Of a stretch of 35,314 nucleotides of DNA, positions 8,440-16,440 are shown one piece after another. Source of the DNA: a bacterium. GTDB taxonomy: Bacteria; Pseudomonadota; Gammaproteobacteria; Methylococcales; Methylomonadaceae. Position 1 is the stretch's first letter. Every line of letters begins with the position of its first letter. Location of the stretch: assembly GCA_030591965.1 (NCBI GenBank), contig JAUVAA010000012.1:1-35314 (forward strand), in the 5' to 3' direction. Under the pieces are notes generated by a model. The model searched no databases and had not been told where the DNA came from. It saw nothing but the letters and a program-made list of their open reading frames with translations. Made by a program: the position numbers and the translations under genes.

Positions 8440-10245
8440 CTACCGTTCTTTGCCTTGAAACCAAAGCTCCAACATCATCAATATCCAGATCAATTCACCA
8501 TAATAAGCAGCATGAATGCTTTGATGCATATTAATAGTATGATCGAGAAATTCTGCTTTAAAATACGGTCGTTTTTTTAAGCTATTAATACTATCATAAG
8601 CTAATTCTTTTAAAGGCTGATAATCTTTTAACCAAACTCCAAATGGCAGGCCAAATCCGTGTTTAGATTTATTAATAATCTTTTCTGGTAGAAAACCTGC
8701 CATAGCTTGTTTATAAAATTTACGTAGCTGTTTGGCTTGTAGTTTATCGCTTGATGGAATCTTACAGGATAAATCTATAATTTCTTGGCTTAATAGAGGG
8801 TATCTAACGGTTACACCGGCCATTTCACACATTTTATTGACTTTAACCAAGTCATTATCATGCAAGGTTGTTTTCCAATCCATATATAACATACGATTTA
8901 AAGTACTGGCTTGCTCTGGTCGATGATAAGTTTCTCGTAATAAGTCTAAGGGCTGCTCAGTATTAATCTGCTGTAAAAAATCAGCTTGAAAGATTTCAGA
9001 TCCCACATGACGATGTAAAAAATTATAATCCTGCAAACGATCTGGCAAGGGTATTTTAGCTTGCTCTATATAGCGCTTAGCTTTAAAAAATAACTTTTGT
9101 TTGGCTAACAAAGCTGGCAAATGATTCAATACACCTTCCATGCTATTACCAATAATACTGGGTACTTGCTGATAATAATCAAACACAAGTTGCTGAGCAT
9201 AGCGCTCATTACCGGCAAATATTTCATCACCGCCATCACCACCTAACATAACCGATATGCCGTTATCTTTTGCTACTTTGGCACAATAATAGGCGGCTAA
9301 TGCGGATGAATTACCAAAGGGCTCATCATAATAAGCGGCAATATCAGGAATCGCTTTGACTGTATCTTCTGGAGTTAAATAATATTCAGTTTGTCGAGTT
9401 TTAAAATGATCTACCGCTATATTGGCAAATTCGATTTCATCATAGCCATCTACTGGAAAACCCATAGAGAATGTTTTGGCTTTATTAGGATAAACTTTGG
9501 ATAAAGCTCCTGTGACACTAGAGCTATCTAATCCGCCACTTAAAAAAGCGCCCGTTTCATTTTCGCCTATAGATAATCGCGCTACTGAGTCTATTAATTT
9601 TTGCTGTAACTCTTTACCCATTTCCACAGCAGAGCTAGGCATAGTTTCTTGGAATTTAGGCATCCAATAATATTTTAGCTGGATTTTCCCTTCTTGATAA
9701 ACAAGAATCTGTCCGCCTTCTAGCTTTTTAACCTGTTGGTAAATCGTGTTCGGACTAGGGCAGTGATGAAAATAAACATAATCATAAACAGATTGCGCTG
9801 AAATATCAGATTTCACTTCGGGGTGAGCAATAACACTATCAGCGGTTGTACCAAAAACCAAGCCTTTATCAGCCAAGGCATAATACAGCTGTGTTAGACC
9901 AATGGGATCTGTTGCTAGAATCAGTTTCTTTTGATCTGAATCAATAATGATCAGTGCTTGCTCAACGGGGTTCGACTCCAAAAAGGTATCGCCTTTTTGT
10001 TGATAATTACCAATAATTTCTTCAGCTGAAGTAGTTAGTTCGGTATTACCGGAATTAACTAATAATGTACCTTGCACATTATATATTTTGTGCTGATTAG
10101 CGGCTAATGCATAAAACGTTGAACTTTCAACCGTTACATCTTTCGTTGTAAAACTTGGAGCATTGTTAATATGACTTTTTAATAGTCGTTCTGCATCCTT
10201 AGTTTTTATTATTGTATCTACCCAACCCGCCAATAATGTCATCAT
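8440..10245 (-). CDS. Asparagine-synthetase homologue lacking the glutaminase cysteine
   Basis: A 601-residue protein with the two-domain layout of class II glutamine-dependent asparagine synthetases. The N-terminus begins MMTLLAGW instead of MCGI, so the nucleophilic Cys2 is missing and glutamine hydrolysis should not be possible; the remnant Ntn domain is still recognisable (LILATDPIGLTQLYY at 108-122). The synthetase domain is intact: ATP pyrophosphatase loop SGGLDSS at 236-242, then GGDGGDEIFAGN at about 333-344. It should adenylate a carboxylate and join it to an amine or ammonia not taken from glutamine. The same architecture is seen in lasso-peptide cyclases and beta-lactam synthetase. 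In this locus a sugar carboxylate (uronic acid) or a peptide are both possible substrates. It follows a GT4 gene by 39 bases. Confidence 0.8.
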   Translation of the reverse strand: MMTLLAGWVDTIIKTKDAERLLKSHINNAPSFTTKDVTVESSTFYALAANQHKIYNVQGTLLVNSGNTELTTSAEEIIGNYQQKGDTFLESNPVEQALIIIDSDQKKLILATDPIGLTQLYYALADKGLVFGTTADSVIAHPEVKSDISAQSVYDYVYFHHCPSPNTIYQQVKKLEGGQILVYQEGKIQLKYYWMPKFQETMPSSAVEMGKELQQKLIDSVARLSIGENETGAFLSGGLDSSSVTGALSKVYPNKAKTFSMGFPVDGYDEIEFANIAVDHFKTRQTEYYLTPEDTVKAIPDIAAYYDEPFGNSSALAAYYCAKVAKDNGISVMLGGDGGDEIFAGNERYAQQLVFDYYQQVPSIIGNSMEGVLNHLPALLAKQKLFFKAKRYIEQAKIPLPDRLQDYNFLHRHVGSEIFQADFLQQINTEQPLDLLRETYHRPEQASTLNRMLYMDWKTTLHDNDLVKVNKMCEMAGVTVRYPLLSQEIIDLSCKIPSSDKLQAKQLRKFYKQAMAGFLPEKIINKSKHGFGLPFGVWLKDYQPLKELAYDSINSLKKRPYFKAEFLDHTINMHQSIHAAYYGELIWILMMLELWFQGKER

Positions 10246-10284
10246 ACATCCTTTAATTTTCTTAGTAGCTTTACTGTTTTGATT

Positions 10285-11475
10285 TTAGGTTACTAGCTTT
10301 TTAAATTCATCAACCAAAATTTTTACTCGTGTATCCCATGCGTTACTCTGAGCATACTGAATAATACTATTTTTATGCCATTTTCGCTCCAATGACTGCA
10401 ACAAAGCATTAACTAACGCCGACTTATCACCAAAAGAAATAATAATACCCAATTCGTCATTATTAACCACCTCTCTATTTCCACCAACATCTGTAGTGAC
10501 AACAGGAAGACCGCATGCCATCGCCTCTAAAAATACATTTGCCCAGCCTTCATTAGCTGTGGATAACACAAACACATCAGCACTCGATAAAGGTTTGTTT
10601 AGTTCAGTAGAAGGTAGCGCACCCAAAAATCTAACATGATTTTCAAGCTTTAACATGCTCACTTGTTGTATTAAACGGTCTTTTATATTGCCTTCAGGGC
10701 TCTCGCCACCTACAATTAAATAAATTAATTCTGGGTATTGTTTTACAAGTTCAGGTAATACTTCAATCACGCGATGAAATCCTTTACGATCAACTAGAGC
10801 ACCAACAGAAATCAAGACCTTGGCATGATCGGGGATATTTAGCTCTTCTCTTTGTGTTTTTTTATCCAATGGATAAAATTTATTAATATCAACGCCATTG
10901 CCCACTACGCGTATTTTTTTTGTATCTGCACCTAACACCCCAACATGCTGCTTAAGGGAGTTGGCAACTGAAAAAACTCGTGCCGCATTGCTAATCGCTT
11001 TTAGCATTCTAACTTTACGCCCTTGCATTTTAGCCAAAGGCACTTCAGTGCCACGTAAAGTGATAGTAACCGGAACTTTAAGCCATTTCCCTAGCAACGT
11101 AGCGGCATAACCATCAGGATACGCAAAATGAGAGTCAATAATATTAAATTCATTTCTATGCTTTATAAGTATTGGCAAACTACCTAATGCCATAAAAAAA
11201 CCATCCCACGATTTAAATAGACCTGGAATTGATAAAAAACGAGGAAAATAAACCTGTACGCCCTGCTGTAGTTCAAATTTATCGGGCTGTGGTCTAAAAT
11301 GTGGTTTCCAATAGCGAATAATACCTTGAAAGGGAAACCATGGCACAGGTGAAACCACAATAATTGGTAATTCCTTCCCCACTCTGAACATTCTTTCACG
11401 AATAAAAACACCAGCATTGGGGCGCTTCTTACTTGGAAATAAAGAACAATAGACTACTAGTTTTGGCAGGCTCAT
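10285..11475 (-). CDS. GT4-family glycosyltransferase
   Basis: A 396-residue GT-B enzyme of the cytoplasm or inner-membrane face. The N-terminal domain has FPSKKRPNAGVFIRERM at about 13-29, typical of a GT4 subgroup in EPS loci. The C-terminal nucleotide-sugar site is seen in SVGALVDRKGFHRVIEVLPEL at about 223-243 and in EGWANVFLEAMACGLPVVTT at about 310-329 with the EX7E glutamates. Substrates are unknown. It starts 3 bases after the stop of the TIGR04063-type transferase, so the two genes are coupled and probably add successive sugars of one repeat unit. Confidence 0.87.
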   Translation of the reverse strand: MSLPKLVVYCSLFPSKKRPNAGVFIRERMFRVGKELPIIVVSPVPWFPFQGIIRYWKPHFRPQPDKFELQQGVQVYFPRFLSIPGLFKSWDGFFMALGSLPILIKHRNEFNIIDSHFAYPDGYAATLLGKWLKVPVTITLRGTEVPLAKMQGRKVRMLKAISNAARVFSVANSLKQHVGVLGADTKKIRVVGNGVDINKFYPLDKKTQREELNIPDHAKVLISVGALVDRKGFHRVIEVLPELVKQYPELIYLIVGGESPEGNIKDRLIQQVSMLKLENHVRFLGALPSTELNKPLSSADVFVLSTANEGWANVFLEAMACGLPVVTTDVGGNREVVNNDELGIIISFGDKSALVNALLQSLERKWHKNSIIQYAQSNAWDTRVKILVDEFKKLVT

Positions 11476-11478
11476 AAA

Positions 11479-12720
11479 CTATTTCAGCTTATTTAGTAAT
11501 GGAAAATAAACTTGCTGATAGTTGCTAACGCTTTTAACCCAATTTCTTTCTTGTTCGACATACTGCCTACCTGCTTGGCGCATTGCTGGCCAACTTTCAG
11601 GATGCTCTAATAAATCAAGAACACAACCCACTAATGAACTAGCATCATTAGCCTTAAAAAGCATACCATTTTCTTGATCTTTAATTAATTCTTTATGCCC
11701 CCCCACATCAGAGGCAATAACCAACCGTCCCTGTGCCATTGCTTCTAAAGGTTTTAAGGGAGTAACTAATTCAGTTAAGCGCATCGCCAATCGGGGATAA
11801 ACAAATATATCTACTAGGTTGTAATAATCTTGGACTTGATCGTGAGAAACACGCCCCGTAAAAATAACAAAAGATTCTAACTGTAATTGTTTAACCTTAT
11901 CCTTAATTATTTTCTCTTGAGGTCCGCCGCCAACCAATAACAAGCGCACATTGGGTTGTTGTTTCAGAATTTCAGGCAAAGCATCGAGTATTAAGGGGAT
12001 ACCTTCATAAGCATAAAAAGAACCGATAAAACCAAGGACTGTTTTATTTTGTAAGCCTAATTTTTGTTTAAGCTGAGGCTTAGCTTCTTGTCCAAAAGTG
12101 AATTTCTCTATATTCACGGCATTTGGAATGACGGTAATTTTATTTTCTGCTATGCCACGTTTAATAATATCCTGCCTCAAACCTTCGCAAATACAAGTAA
12201 TAGCTTGTGCCTGCTTAAAAACATAGGTCTCTAGCGCCTTAGTAATCCGATAACGCAAACTACCTTCACTGGTTGTACCATGATCTACAGCCGCATCCTC
12301 CCAAAAAGCACGACATTCATAAACAACGGGAATATTGTATTTTTTACCTGCTTTTATCGCTGCTAAGCCATTTAAAGCTGGTGAATGAGCATGCAAAATA
12401 TCTGGCTTTATTTCAGGGATAATTTCGTCTAATCGTACCACTAAACTTTTAACAATAGCCCATTGATTAAACACGGGGAGTTTAGCTAGCAATCCAGTAG
12501 GCTGCTGAGAACGGTAAAAACTGAACCCATCAACCTCTTCAATAGATTGCTCTGCAACAGTATGCTTTGCAGAAGTTACATGAAAGGTTTTCCAGCCCAA
12601 TGCCCTTTGTTGTTCTAAAATGGCACGCGTTCGGAAAGTATAGCCACTATGTAGTGGGATGGAATGGTCGAGAATATGTAATATTTTCAAGTTTTTGGTC
12701 AACACGTTCAGCTCTGTCAT
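11479..12720 (-). CDS. XrtA/PEP-CTERM-associated glycosyltransferase (TIGR04063 type)
   Basis: A 413-residue GT4 enzyme. The N-terminal segment LKILHILDHSIPLHSGYTFRTRAIL (about 11-35) is distinctive of the exosortase-A-associated family TIGR04063. The donor domain has LGFIGSFYAYEGIPLILDALPEI at about 229-251 and the EX7E region LTELVTPLKPLEAMAQGRLV at about 320-339. It acts on the cytoplasmic side in assembly of the lipid-linked repeat unit; the sugar is unknown. Upstream is the 571-base repeat-rich gap, so transcription of this gene and those downstream may start there, though I could not define a convincing promoter. Confidence 0.88.
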   Translation of the reverse strand: MTELNVLTKNLKILHILDHSIPLHSGYTFRTRAILEQQRALGWKTFHVTSAKHTVAEQSIEEVDGFSFYRSQQPTGLLAKLPVFNQWAIVKSLVVRLDEIIPEIKPDILHAHSPALNGLAAIKAGKKYNIPVVYECRAFWEDAAVDHGTTSEGSLRYRITKALETYVFKQAQAITCICEGLRQDIIKRGIAENKITVIPNAVNIEKFTFGQEAKPQLKQKLGLQNKTVLGFIGSFYAYEGIPLILDALPEILKQQPNVRLLLVGGGPQEKIIKDKVKQLQLESFVIFTGRVSHDQVQDYYNLVDIFVYPRLAMRLTELVTPLKPLEAMAQGRLVIASDVGGHKELIKDQENGMLFKANDASSLVGCVLDLLEHPESWPAMRQAGRQYVEQERNWVKSVSNYQQVYFPLLNKLK

Positions 12721-12848
12721 ACTATATTAATCAACTCAATCTGGTTAGAATCACATAATTTACTCTGCGAACTCAGTAAGGAATGCACATTTAATAAAAT
12801 CCGAAATTTTCAGTTATACCAACCCCAATAAATAACCACTGTAATAGT

Positions 12849-12922
12849 CGTCATTCCCGAAATATTTAATCGGGAATCCATGCCGTTACGCTAGATTCCT
12901 GCTAAAAGCATGCAGGAATAAC
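12849..12922. repeat. Two-hairpin intergenic repeat
   Basis: Two hairpins in tandem: arms 12853-12859/12871-12877 (ATTCCCG type) and arms 12895-12902/12912-12919 (ATTCCTGC type). The ends of the element are themselves roughly inverse to each other (GTCATTCC versus GGAATAAC). This kind of element, with its GTCATTCCCG ends, is a familiar dispersed repeat of gammaproteobacterial and other genomes. Confidence 0.7.
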
Positions 12923-13026
12923 AGTTTCTCTTGGTTATTAAAGGTTAAGTAAAATCTATTGCAATTGGTACTTAAGTACATATGCATAATTATTTTAACA
13001 TTTATATGTTACGTGTTTACGTGTAG

Positions 13027-13122
13027 CCGTTCACCTCCCCTTTTGAAAAATAGGGGTTGTGAAGGTTTTTTCTAATAAAACCTCCCCTAACCCCTCCTTG
13101 CTAAGGAGGGGGGACTGAACGG
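13027..13122. repeat. Palindromic repeat with outer 7-bp arms and a strong inner hairpin
   Basis: Outer arms 13027-13033 and 13116-13122 are perfect inverse complements (CCGTTCA/TGAACGG). Inside lies a perfect 9-bp hairpin with a three-base loop (13091-13099/13103-13111, CCCCTCCTT type). CCCCT motifs recur along the left half. It is of the class of dispersed C-rich intergenic repeats found in many bacteria. Confidence 0.7.
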
Positions 13123-13133
13123 TTACGTTTACA

Positions 13134-13233
13134 AGGATGGGTAGAGCATCTTTTTGCGAAACCCATCATTCTGCATAAGGTTGATGGGTTTCATTGCATG
13201 CCTAAAAAGCAGGCATTCCACTCTACCCATCCT
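13134..13233. repeat. 100-bp cloverleaf-shaped palindromic repeat
   Basis: Perfect 13-bp terminal inverted repeats (13134-13146/13221-13233) enclose an inner perfect 11-bp inverted repeat (13158-13168/13182-13192) and a 6-bp hairpin (13198-13203/13211-13216). Folded, it gives a closing stem with two side hairpins. The arms (GGATGGGTAGAG and GAAACCCATCA types) match a very common gammaproteobacterial intergenic repeat as I know it. It is MITE/REP-like, with no coding content. Confidence 0.8.
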
Positions 13234-13291
13234 ACAGAAATGTTAAATTAATTTTTATTAGGTACTTATGAAGCACGAAAACAAGAATGTA

Positions 13292-13552
13292 TTAATTTTT
13301 ATTGAGTGCATTTAACTCAACTGCACTAAGCCCTGTTATTTGAGATACTTTCTCAGTTTGCATACCAAAACTAAACAATTGTTTTGCTATTATTTTAGTT
13401 TGCTCCATTTTTCCGAGTTCCATTCCCCGTTCCATTCCCTGTTCTATTCCTTGTTCTATTCCTTGTTCCATTCCTTGCTCTATTCCCTCTTCTAGCCCTT
13501 TCTCTACTCCCATAACAAAACTGGGTAATTTTTCTATTTCAACATGTAACAT
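13292..13552 (-). CDS. Candidate intragenic antitoxin (RpnS-like), copy 1
   Basis: The in-frame ATG at 13550-13552 is preceded on the coding strand by AGGAG (13559-13563) with an ideal 6-base gap. It would give 86 residues starting MLHVEIEKLPSF, covering the linker, the four-residue repeats and the C-terminal tail but not the nuclease core. The same signal is found at the matching place in the paralogue at 20272-21114. The context QEFEM is conserved as protein too, so the match alone does not prove that the start is used. Confidence 0.45.
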   Translation of the reverse strand: MLHVEIEKLPSFVMGVEKGLEEGIEQGMEQGIEQGIEQGMERGMELGKMEQTKIIAKQLFSFGMQTEKVSQITGLSAVELNALNKN

Positions 13553-14161
13553 TTCAAACTCCTGCCGAATATCAATATCTAAATTCCGGTTACTGGCTAA
13601 AATTTCCAGCATACTGATATACTCGCGCAATTGCTGTTGATTACCTTGAGTCAAAGCAATCAAATTGCGCAATACCTCATGTACTACTTCATACTTTTCC
13701 ACACCATTAAAATCACATAAAATCGCCATGACCACAGCATCCGGTGTTTGCTGATTAAGAAACTCACGGTAATTTTTTCGATGCATATCAATGACCGAAT
13801 AACGATATTGTAATTGCTCAGTATCAATACCGTTATTCATATTTAATGGCTCGCGGCCAATATACAACAGATACTGAAATATTGTTTCGTTTGGATACTG
13901 CAAACGTAAATCGGTAAAATAACGCAACATGCGCTCGGGCATAATGCGCTGATTCTGATTTTGGATTTCTAAGTGTAGTATAAATGCTTGCTGATTTTTA
14001 TCCACAACGCGCGCACATAAATCGGCACGCCGATCCTCTATACGTTGCTGTTCAGTTTCCAGCAATTCTGCACTTTGTAATTCTAATCCAAACAGATAAG
14101 TTGCCACATCAACTAAAATGCGCTTAAAAATCTGTTTAGAAATAATATCTTTTTCACCCAT
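13292..14161 (-). CDS. Rpn-family PD-(D/E)XK nuclease (putative toxin), copy 1
   Basis: A 289-residue cytosolic protein. It opens with DIISKQIFKRILVDVATYLFGL, the usual start of this family, followed by the nuclease core RRADLCARV (Asp at about 49) and FILHLEIQNQNQ (Glu at about 66, the ExQ variant of ExK). A helical domain follows, then seven four-residue units (EEGI, EQGM, EQGI and so on, about 219-247) and a short C-terminal tail. Rpn proteins promote recombination and have been shown in E. coli to be toxic DNases acting against phage. It is about two-thirds identical, by eye, to the copy at 20272. Its ATG overlaps the stop of the nucleotidyltransferase gene by one base (TAATG), so it is translationally coupled into the EPS operon. 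An internal start is listed separately. Confidence 0.85.
   Translation of the reverse strand: MGEKDIISKQIFKRILVDVATYLFGLELQSAELLETEQQRIEDRRADLCARVVDKNQQAFILHLEIQNQNQRIMPERMLRYFTDLRLQYPNETIFQYLLYIGREPLNMNNGIDTEQLQYRYSVIDMHRKNYREFLNQQTPDAVVMAILCDFNGVEKYEVVHEVLRNLIALTQGNQQQLREYISMLEILASNRNLDIDIRQEFEMLHVEIEKLPSFVMGVEKGLEEGIEQGMEQGIEQGIEQGMERGMELGKMEQTKIIAKQLFSFGMQTEKVSQITGLSAVELNALNKN
13418..13501. repeat. 12-bp tandem repeat inside Rpn copy 1
   Basis: Seven 12-bp units of the plus-strand form TTCYATTCCYTG, two adjacent ones identical (13442-13453, 13454-13465). They encode the GxEQ four-residue repeats, and copy-number change would leave the frame intact. Confidence 0.8.
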
Positions 14162-15252
14162 TAATGCGCTGCTTTTCCAGTCAAACGCATCCAGCTTTTA
14201 CGTAATAAATGGGGAATTAATAAATGCATCGGCATACGTAACCAGTGAGAGCGAATATATAACAGCCATCGTGCTAAACCTGTCCAGCGGTCATCACAAC
14301 TATTATGATCCGGCATAAGAGCACGCAAGTAAAGAAAGTCTAGGAGCTTGCCTTCCATGCCCCCTAAACTAAGAAACTCTGAGCTAGCTAATATTTTACT
14401 AGGTATCGGTGTATTAAAAATATTTTTGGTATATCGTAATGCATAACAAAGAGCGCGCTGCTGATTAAGCTCTATTCCGCTCTTAATTAACCTATCCCAA
14501 AAACCTTCCTGTAATGAAAATTCTTTAAGCAGCAAATCTAAATCTGATAAATCACGAAAACCATGCTCTAACTCACCCTCATTAAACAAATGCGTTGCAC
14601 TATGAATCACTCTATGTTCAGGCGATAAAACCCATAAATTTTTATCGAGAATTTTAATGGTATTATCTAATAATTTTTTTGCATCGGGGTAATGTTTATT
14701 AGTTTTTGGCAAAATATTATGATGCACATCAACAGAAGTATGTCTTTGCACATGTTGCATGGGCGGTAATTCATGCATCCATTTACGATAATATTGCTGG
14801 TCATACTTACTAACGTATCCAGCTTTCCAACCTTCAATATTTAATACCCTTTCTACCTGCTGCAAATACTTTTCAGGAACCAATATATCGAGGTCAGAAA
14901 AAACTCGACCCAGTGCTGCCTTATTTTCAGCTACGCAATAAGCTGCTCCCTTTAATAAAATTAAAGGGAGATCGATGCTATCCAAAGCACGCTGAAGGCT
15001 TTGCAACTCCCAATCTAGGGATCTTGTTAGATTATTTGCTTGAACTTGTGCAGACTGAATATGTTTTAATGCCGGAGCAGGCACTTTCGTTAACAATTGC
15101 TGGCCATCTAAAATATGACCTAGTCGAGCCAAAACGCCTGCACGGCGCGCCTGTCTAATCAAAAGATCCCACTGCGCTAAAGTTAATTCTAGTGTTTTTT
15201 CAGGATTGGCTAGCGCTGTAGCTAGCAATTGAGATGAAGTATTTATAGCCAT
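14161..15252 (-). CDS. Nucleotidyltransferase-family protein (NTP_transf_5 type)
   Basis: A 363-residue protein with the polymerase-beta-type nucleotidyltransferase signature: LILLKGAAYCVAEN at about 97-110, then RVFSDLDILV with the two metal-binding Asp (120 and 122), and a third acidic position in SVDVHHN at about 174. This pattern is that of the putative nucleotidyltransferase family PF14907, which is found beside HprK-like kinases and PqqD-like proteins, including in some lasso-peptide clusters. Its substrate is unknown. It follows the HprK-related gene by 24 bases and is followed directly by the Rpn gene with a one-base overlap. Confidence 0.8.
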   Translation of the reverse strand: MAINTSSQLLATALANPEKTLELTLAQWDLLIRQARRAGVLARLGHILDGQQLLTKVPAPALKHIQSAQVQANNLTRSLDWELQSLQRALDSIDLPLILLKGAAYCVAENKAALGRVFSDLDILVPEKYLQQVERVLNIEGWKAGYVSKYDQQYYRKWMHELPPMQHVQRHTSVDVHHNILPKTNKHYPDAKKLLDNTIKILDKNLWVLSPEHRVIHSATHLFNEGELEHGFRDLSDLDLLLKEFSLQEGFWDRLIKSGIELNQQRALCYALRYTKNIFNTPIPSKILASSEFLSLGGMEGKLLDFLYLRALMPDHNSCDDRWTGLARWLLYIRSHWLRMPMHLLIPHLLRKSWMRLTGKAAH

Positions 15253-15276
15253 TTAGATACTAAAGAATTTAGAAAG

Positions 15277-16185
15277 TTATAAGTCATTTGCTAAATCTGA
15301 AAAGAGAGAAACAGCTTCTTCTAAATTGCTATATTCAAAAGAGTAGCACTGACTACGCTCTACTAGAGCACATAAACTTTCAAACCCCTGCGCACCTAAT
15401 ACATTGTAGTTAAAAGAATTCTTCGCCAACTCTATTACCGTTTCTCCTTTTGAAATTGTCGTCAAATTTGTCTCAGAACTTTCTCTATAACGCGGAAAAA
15501 CCACCCATTTAGCATTGGCTCTTAAAGTAGCCTGTGCAACACTTTCTTTATTTGGTTTCATATGACTAACCGTGCCTTTCGCGGTATCAGCAAAGGACAT
15601 TCCCATAGTGCAGTCAGGCGCAAATTGCTTAATCAAATCAATCGATTTATTCTTAAGACTAACGGGCCTCACAAAAGGAATTATTTCGTTGCTTCCTAAA
15701 TCCACAATTGCCATTTCATCTGAGAAAAGTCGCCAACCACGATTACATAAGGCAGCACACAAGGTACTTTTTCCTGCACCAGGTTTACCGCATAAAATTA
15801 ATACATGCCCCTCTTTTTCAACAACAGCCGCATGAATAATTAAATAATTATGCACCTGAGCAGCAACAACCCAATTCAAACTCCATTCAAAAAAAGGGTA
15901 AGCTTGAGAGTAAGGCAAAGGTTTAAAGGGTGTTTTACCGTCGACATAGCTTTGTACTTGCGCATTAAATAAACTACGAATACCACTCGGCTTTTTTATG
16001 GTAATATAAAAATCGACAAACAAATCAGGACTTTCTTGCAACAAAAGATAGTCCGCATAAAGCCGATCAATAGATTGCTCCACACTCTCCACCGTTGTTT
16101 CTAACTGCACAACAAAGGGCTCTATCTTAAGAAAAATCTTTTTTGCTGTAGATGTTTTCTTGAAAGCTTGATTAATAATAAACAA
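15277..16185 (-). CDS. HprK-related kinase A of the HPr-rel-A system
   Basis: A 302-residue protein with a C-terminal HPr-kinase-like domain: Walker A GKPGAGKST at 133-141 preceded by a His (HAAVVEKEG, about 118), and FSDEMAIVD at about 155-163 as the acidic metal site. The N-terminal 90 residues (IEPFVVQLETTVESV...YADYLLL) fit the HprK-related kinase A family, not classical HprK. The start is TTG at 16183-16185. No ATG or GTG occurs in frame before the conserved part, there is a TAA 24 bases upstream in the same frame, and an AAAAGGA sequence lies just before it. It overlaps the end of the PqqD-like gene by 14 bases, which makes translational coupling likely. The phosphorylated target is unknown. 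Confidence 0.85.
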   Translation of the reverse strand: MFIINQAFKKTSTAKKIFLKIEPFVVQLETTVESVEQSIDRLYADYLLLQESPDLFVDFYITIKKPSGIRSLFNAQVQSYVDGKTPFKPLPYSQAYPFFEWSLNWVVAAQVHNYLIIHAAVVEKEGHVLILCGKPGAGKSTLCAALCNRGWRLFSDEMAIVDLGSNEIIPFVRPVSLKNKSIDLIKQFAPDCTMGMSFADTAKGTVSHMKPNKESVAQATLRANAKWVVFPRYRESSETNLTTISKGETVIELAKNSFNYNVLGAQGFESLCALVERSQCYSFEYSNLEEAVSLFSDLANDL

Positions 16186-16432
16186 ATCCTTTTTTAGATA
16201 ATTCCCTTAATGCTCTCTGTAAACCTGCATTAATATCGTCCATAGCATCATCATTGTCTTGCATTAGCTTATCTAGTAGATCTTTATAAATAGTAGATTT
16301 TGTAAGCACAGCGCTTAATACATCATTGGCAAATGGACTAAGAAGAATCGTTTCACCAGTAAGAGGACTGTAAGCTAAATAATCTATGCCCACCTTATTG
16401 CAAATAACACCGCAACAACCAATAATCATCAT
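16172..16432 (-). CDS. HPr-rel-A system PqqD-family peptide chaperone
   Basis: An 86-residue protein of the PqqD/RRE fold, of usual length for the family. The core DYLAYSPLTGETILLSPFANDVLSAV (about 17-42) is the typical beta-hairpin plus helix, and the C-terminal helical part ends ALRELSKKGFVYY. PqqD-like domains bind leader peptides of ribosomally made peptides and present them to modifying enzymes. Its direct coupling to the HprK-related kinase (14-base overlap) and its position 8 bases after the RR-leader protein suggest that it escorts a peptide substrate to the kinase. The physical target is not known for this family. Confidence 0.82.
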   Translation of the reverse strand: MMIIGCCGVICNKVGIDYLAYSPLTGETILLSPFANDVLSAVLTKSTIYKDLLDKLMQDNDDAMDDINAGLQRALRELSKKGFVYY

Positions 16433-16440
16433 TAGTTCTA

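Larger units (their letters stand above)
12721..13291. other. 571-bp gene-free interval filled with palindromic repeats
   Basis: Between a glycosyltransferase gene and the Rpn gene I find no supportable coding region. At least 270 of the 571 bases belong to three different palindromic elements, listed separately. The remaining sequence is AT-rich, with no clear promoter or small precursor-peptide gene. Confidence 0.7.

Noticed and set aside
12849-13233. CRISPR array or tRNA-like cloverleaf
   Set aside because: The repeats are palindromes of three different sequences, not direct repeats with equal spacers, and the cloverleaf lacks tRNA consensus loops and a CCA-type acceptor end.
12721-13291. 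A short precursor-peptide gene (lasso or other RiPP) in the large gap
   Set aside because: I found no open frame with a ribosome site and leader/core pattern; the gap is taken up by palindromic repeats.
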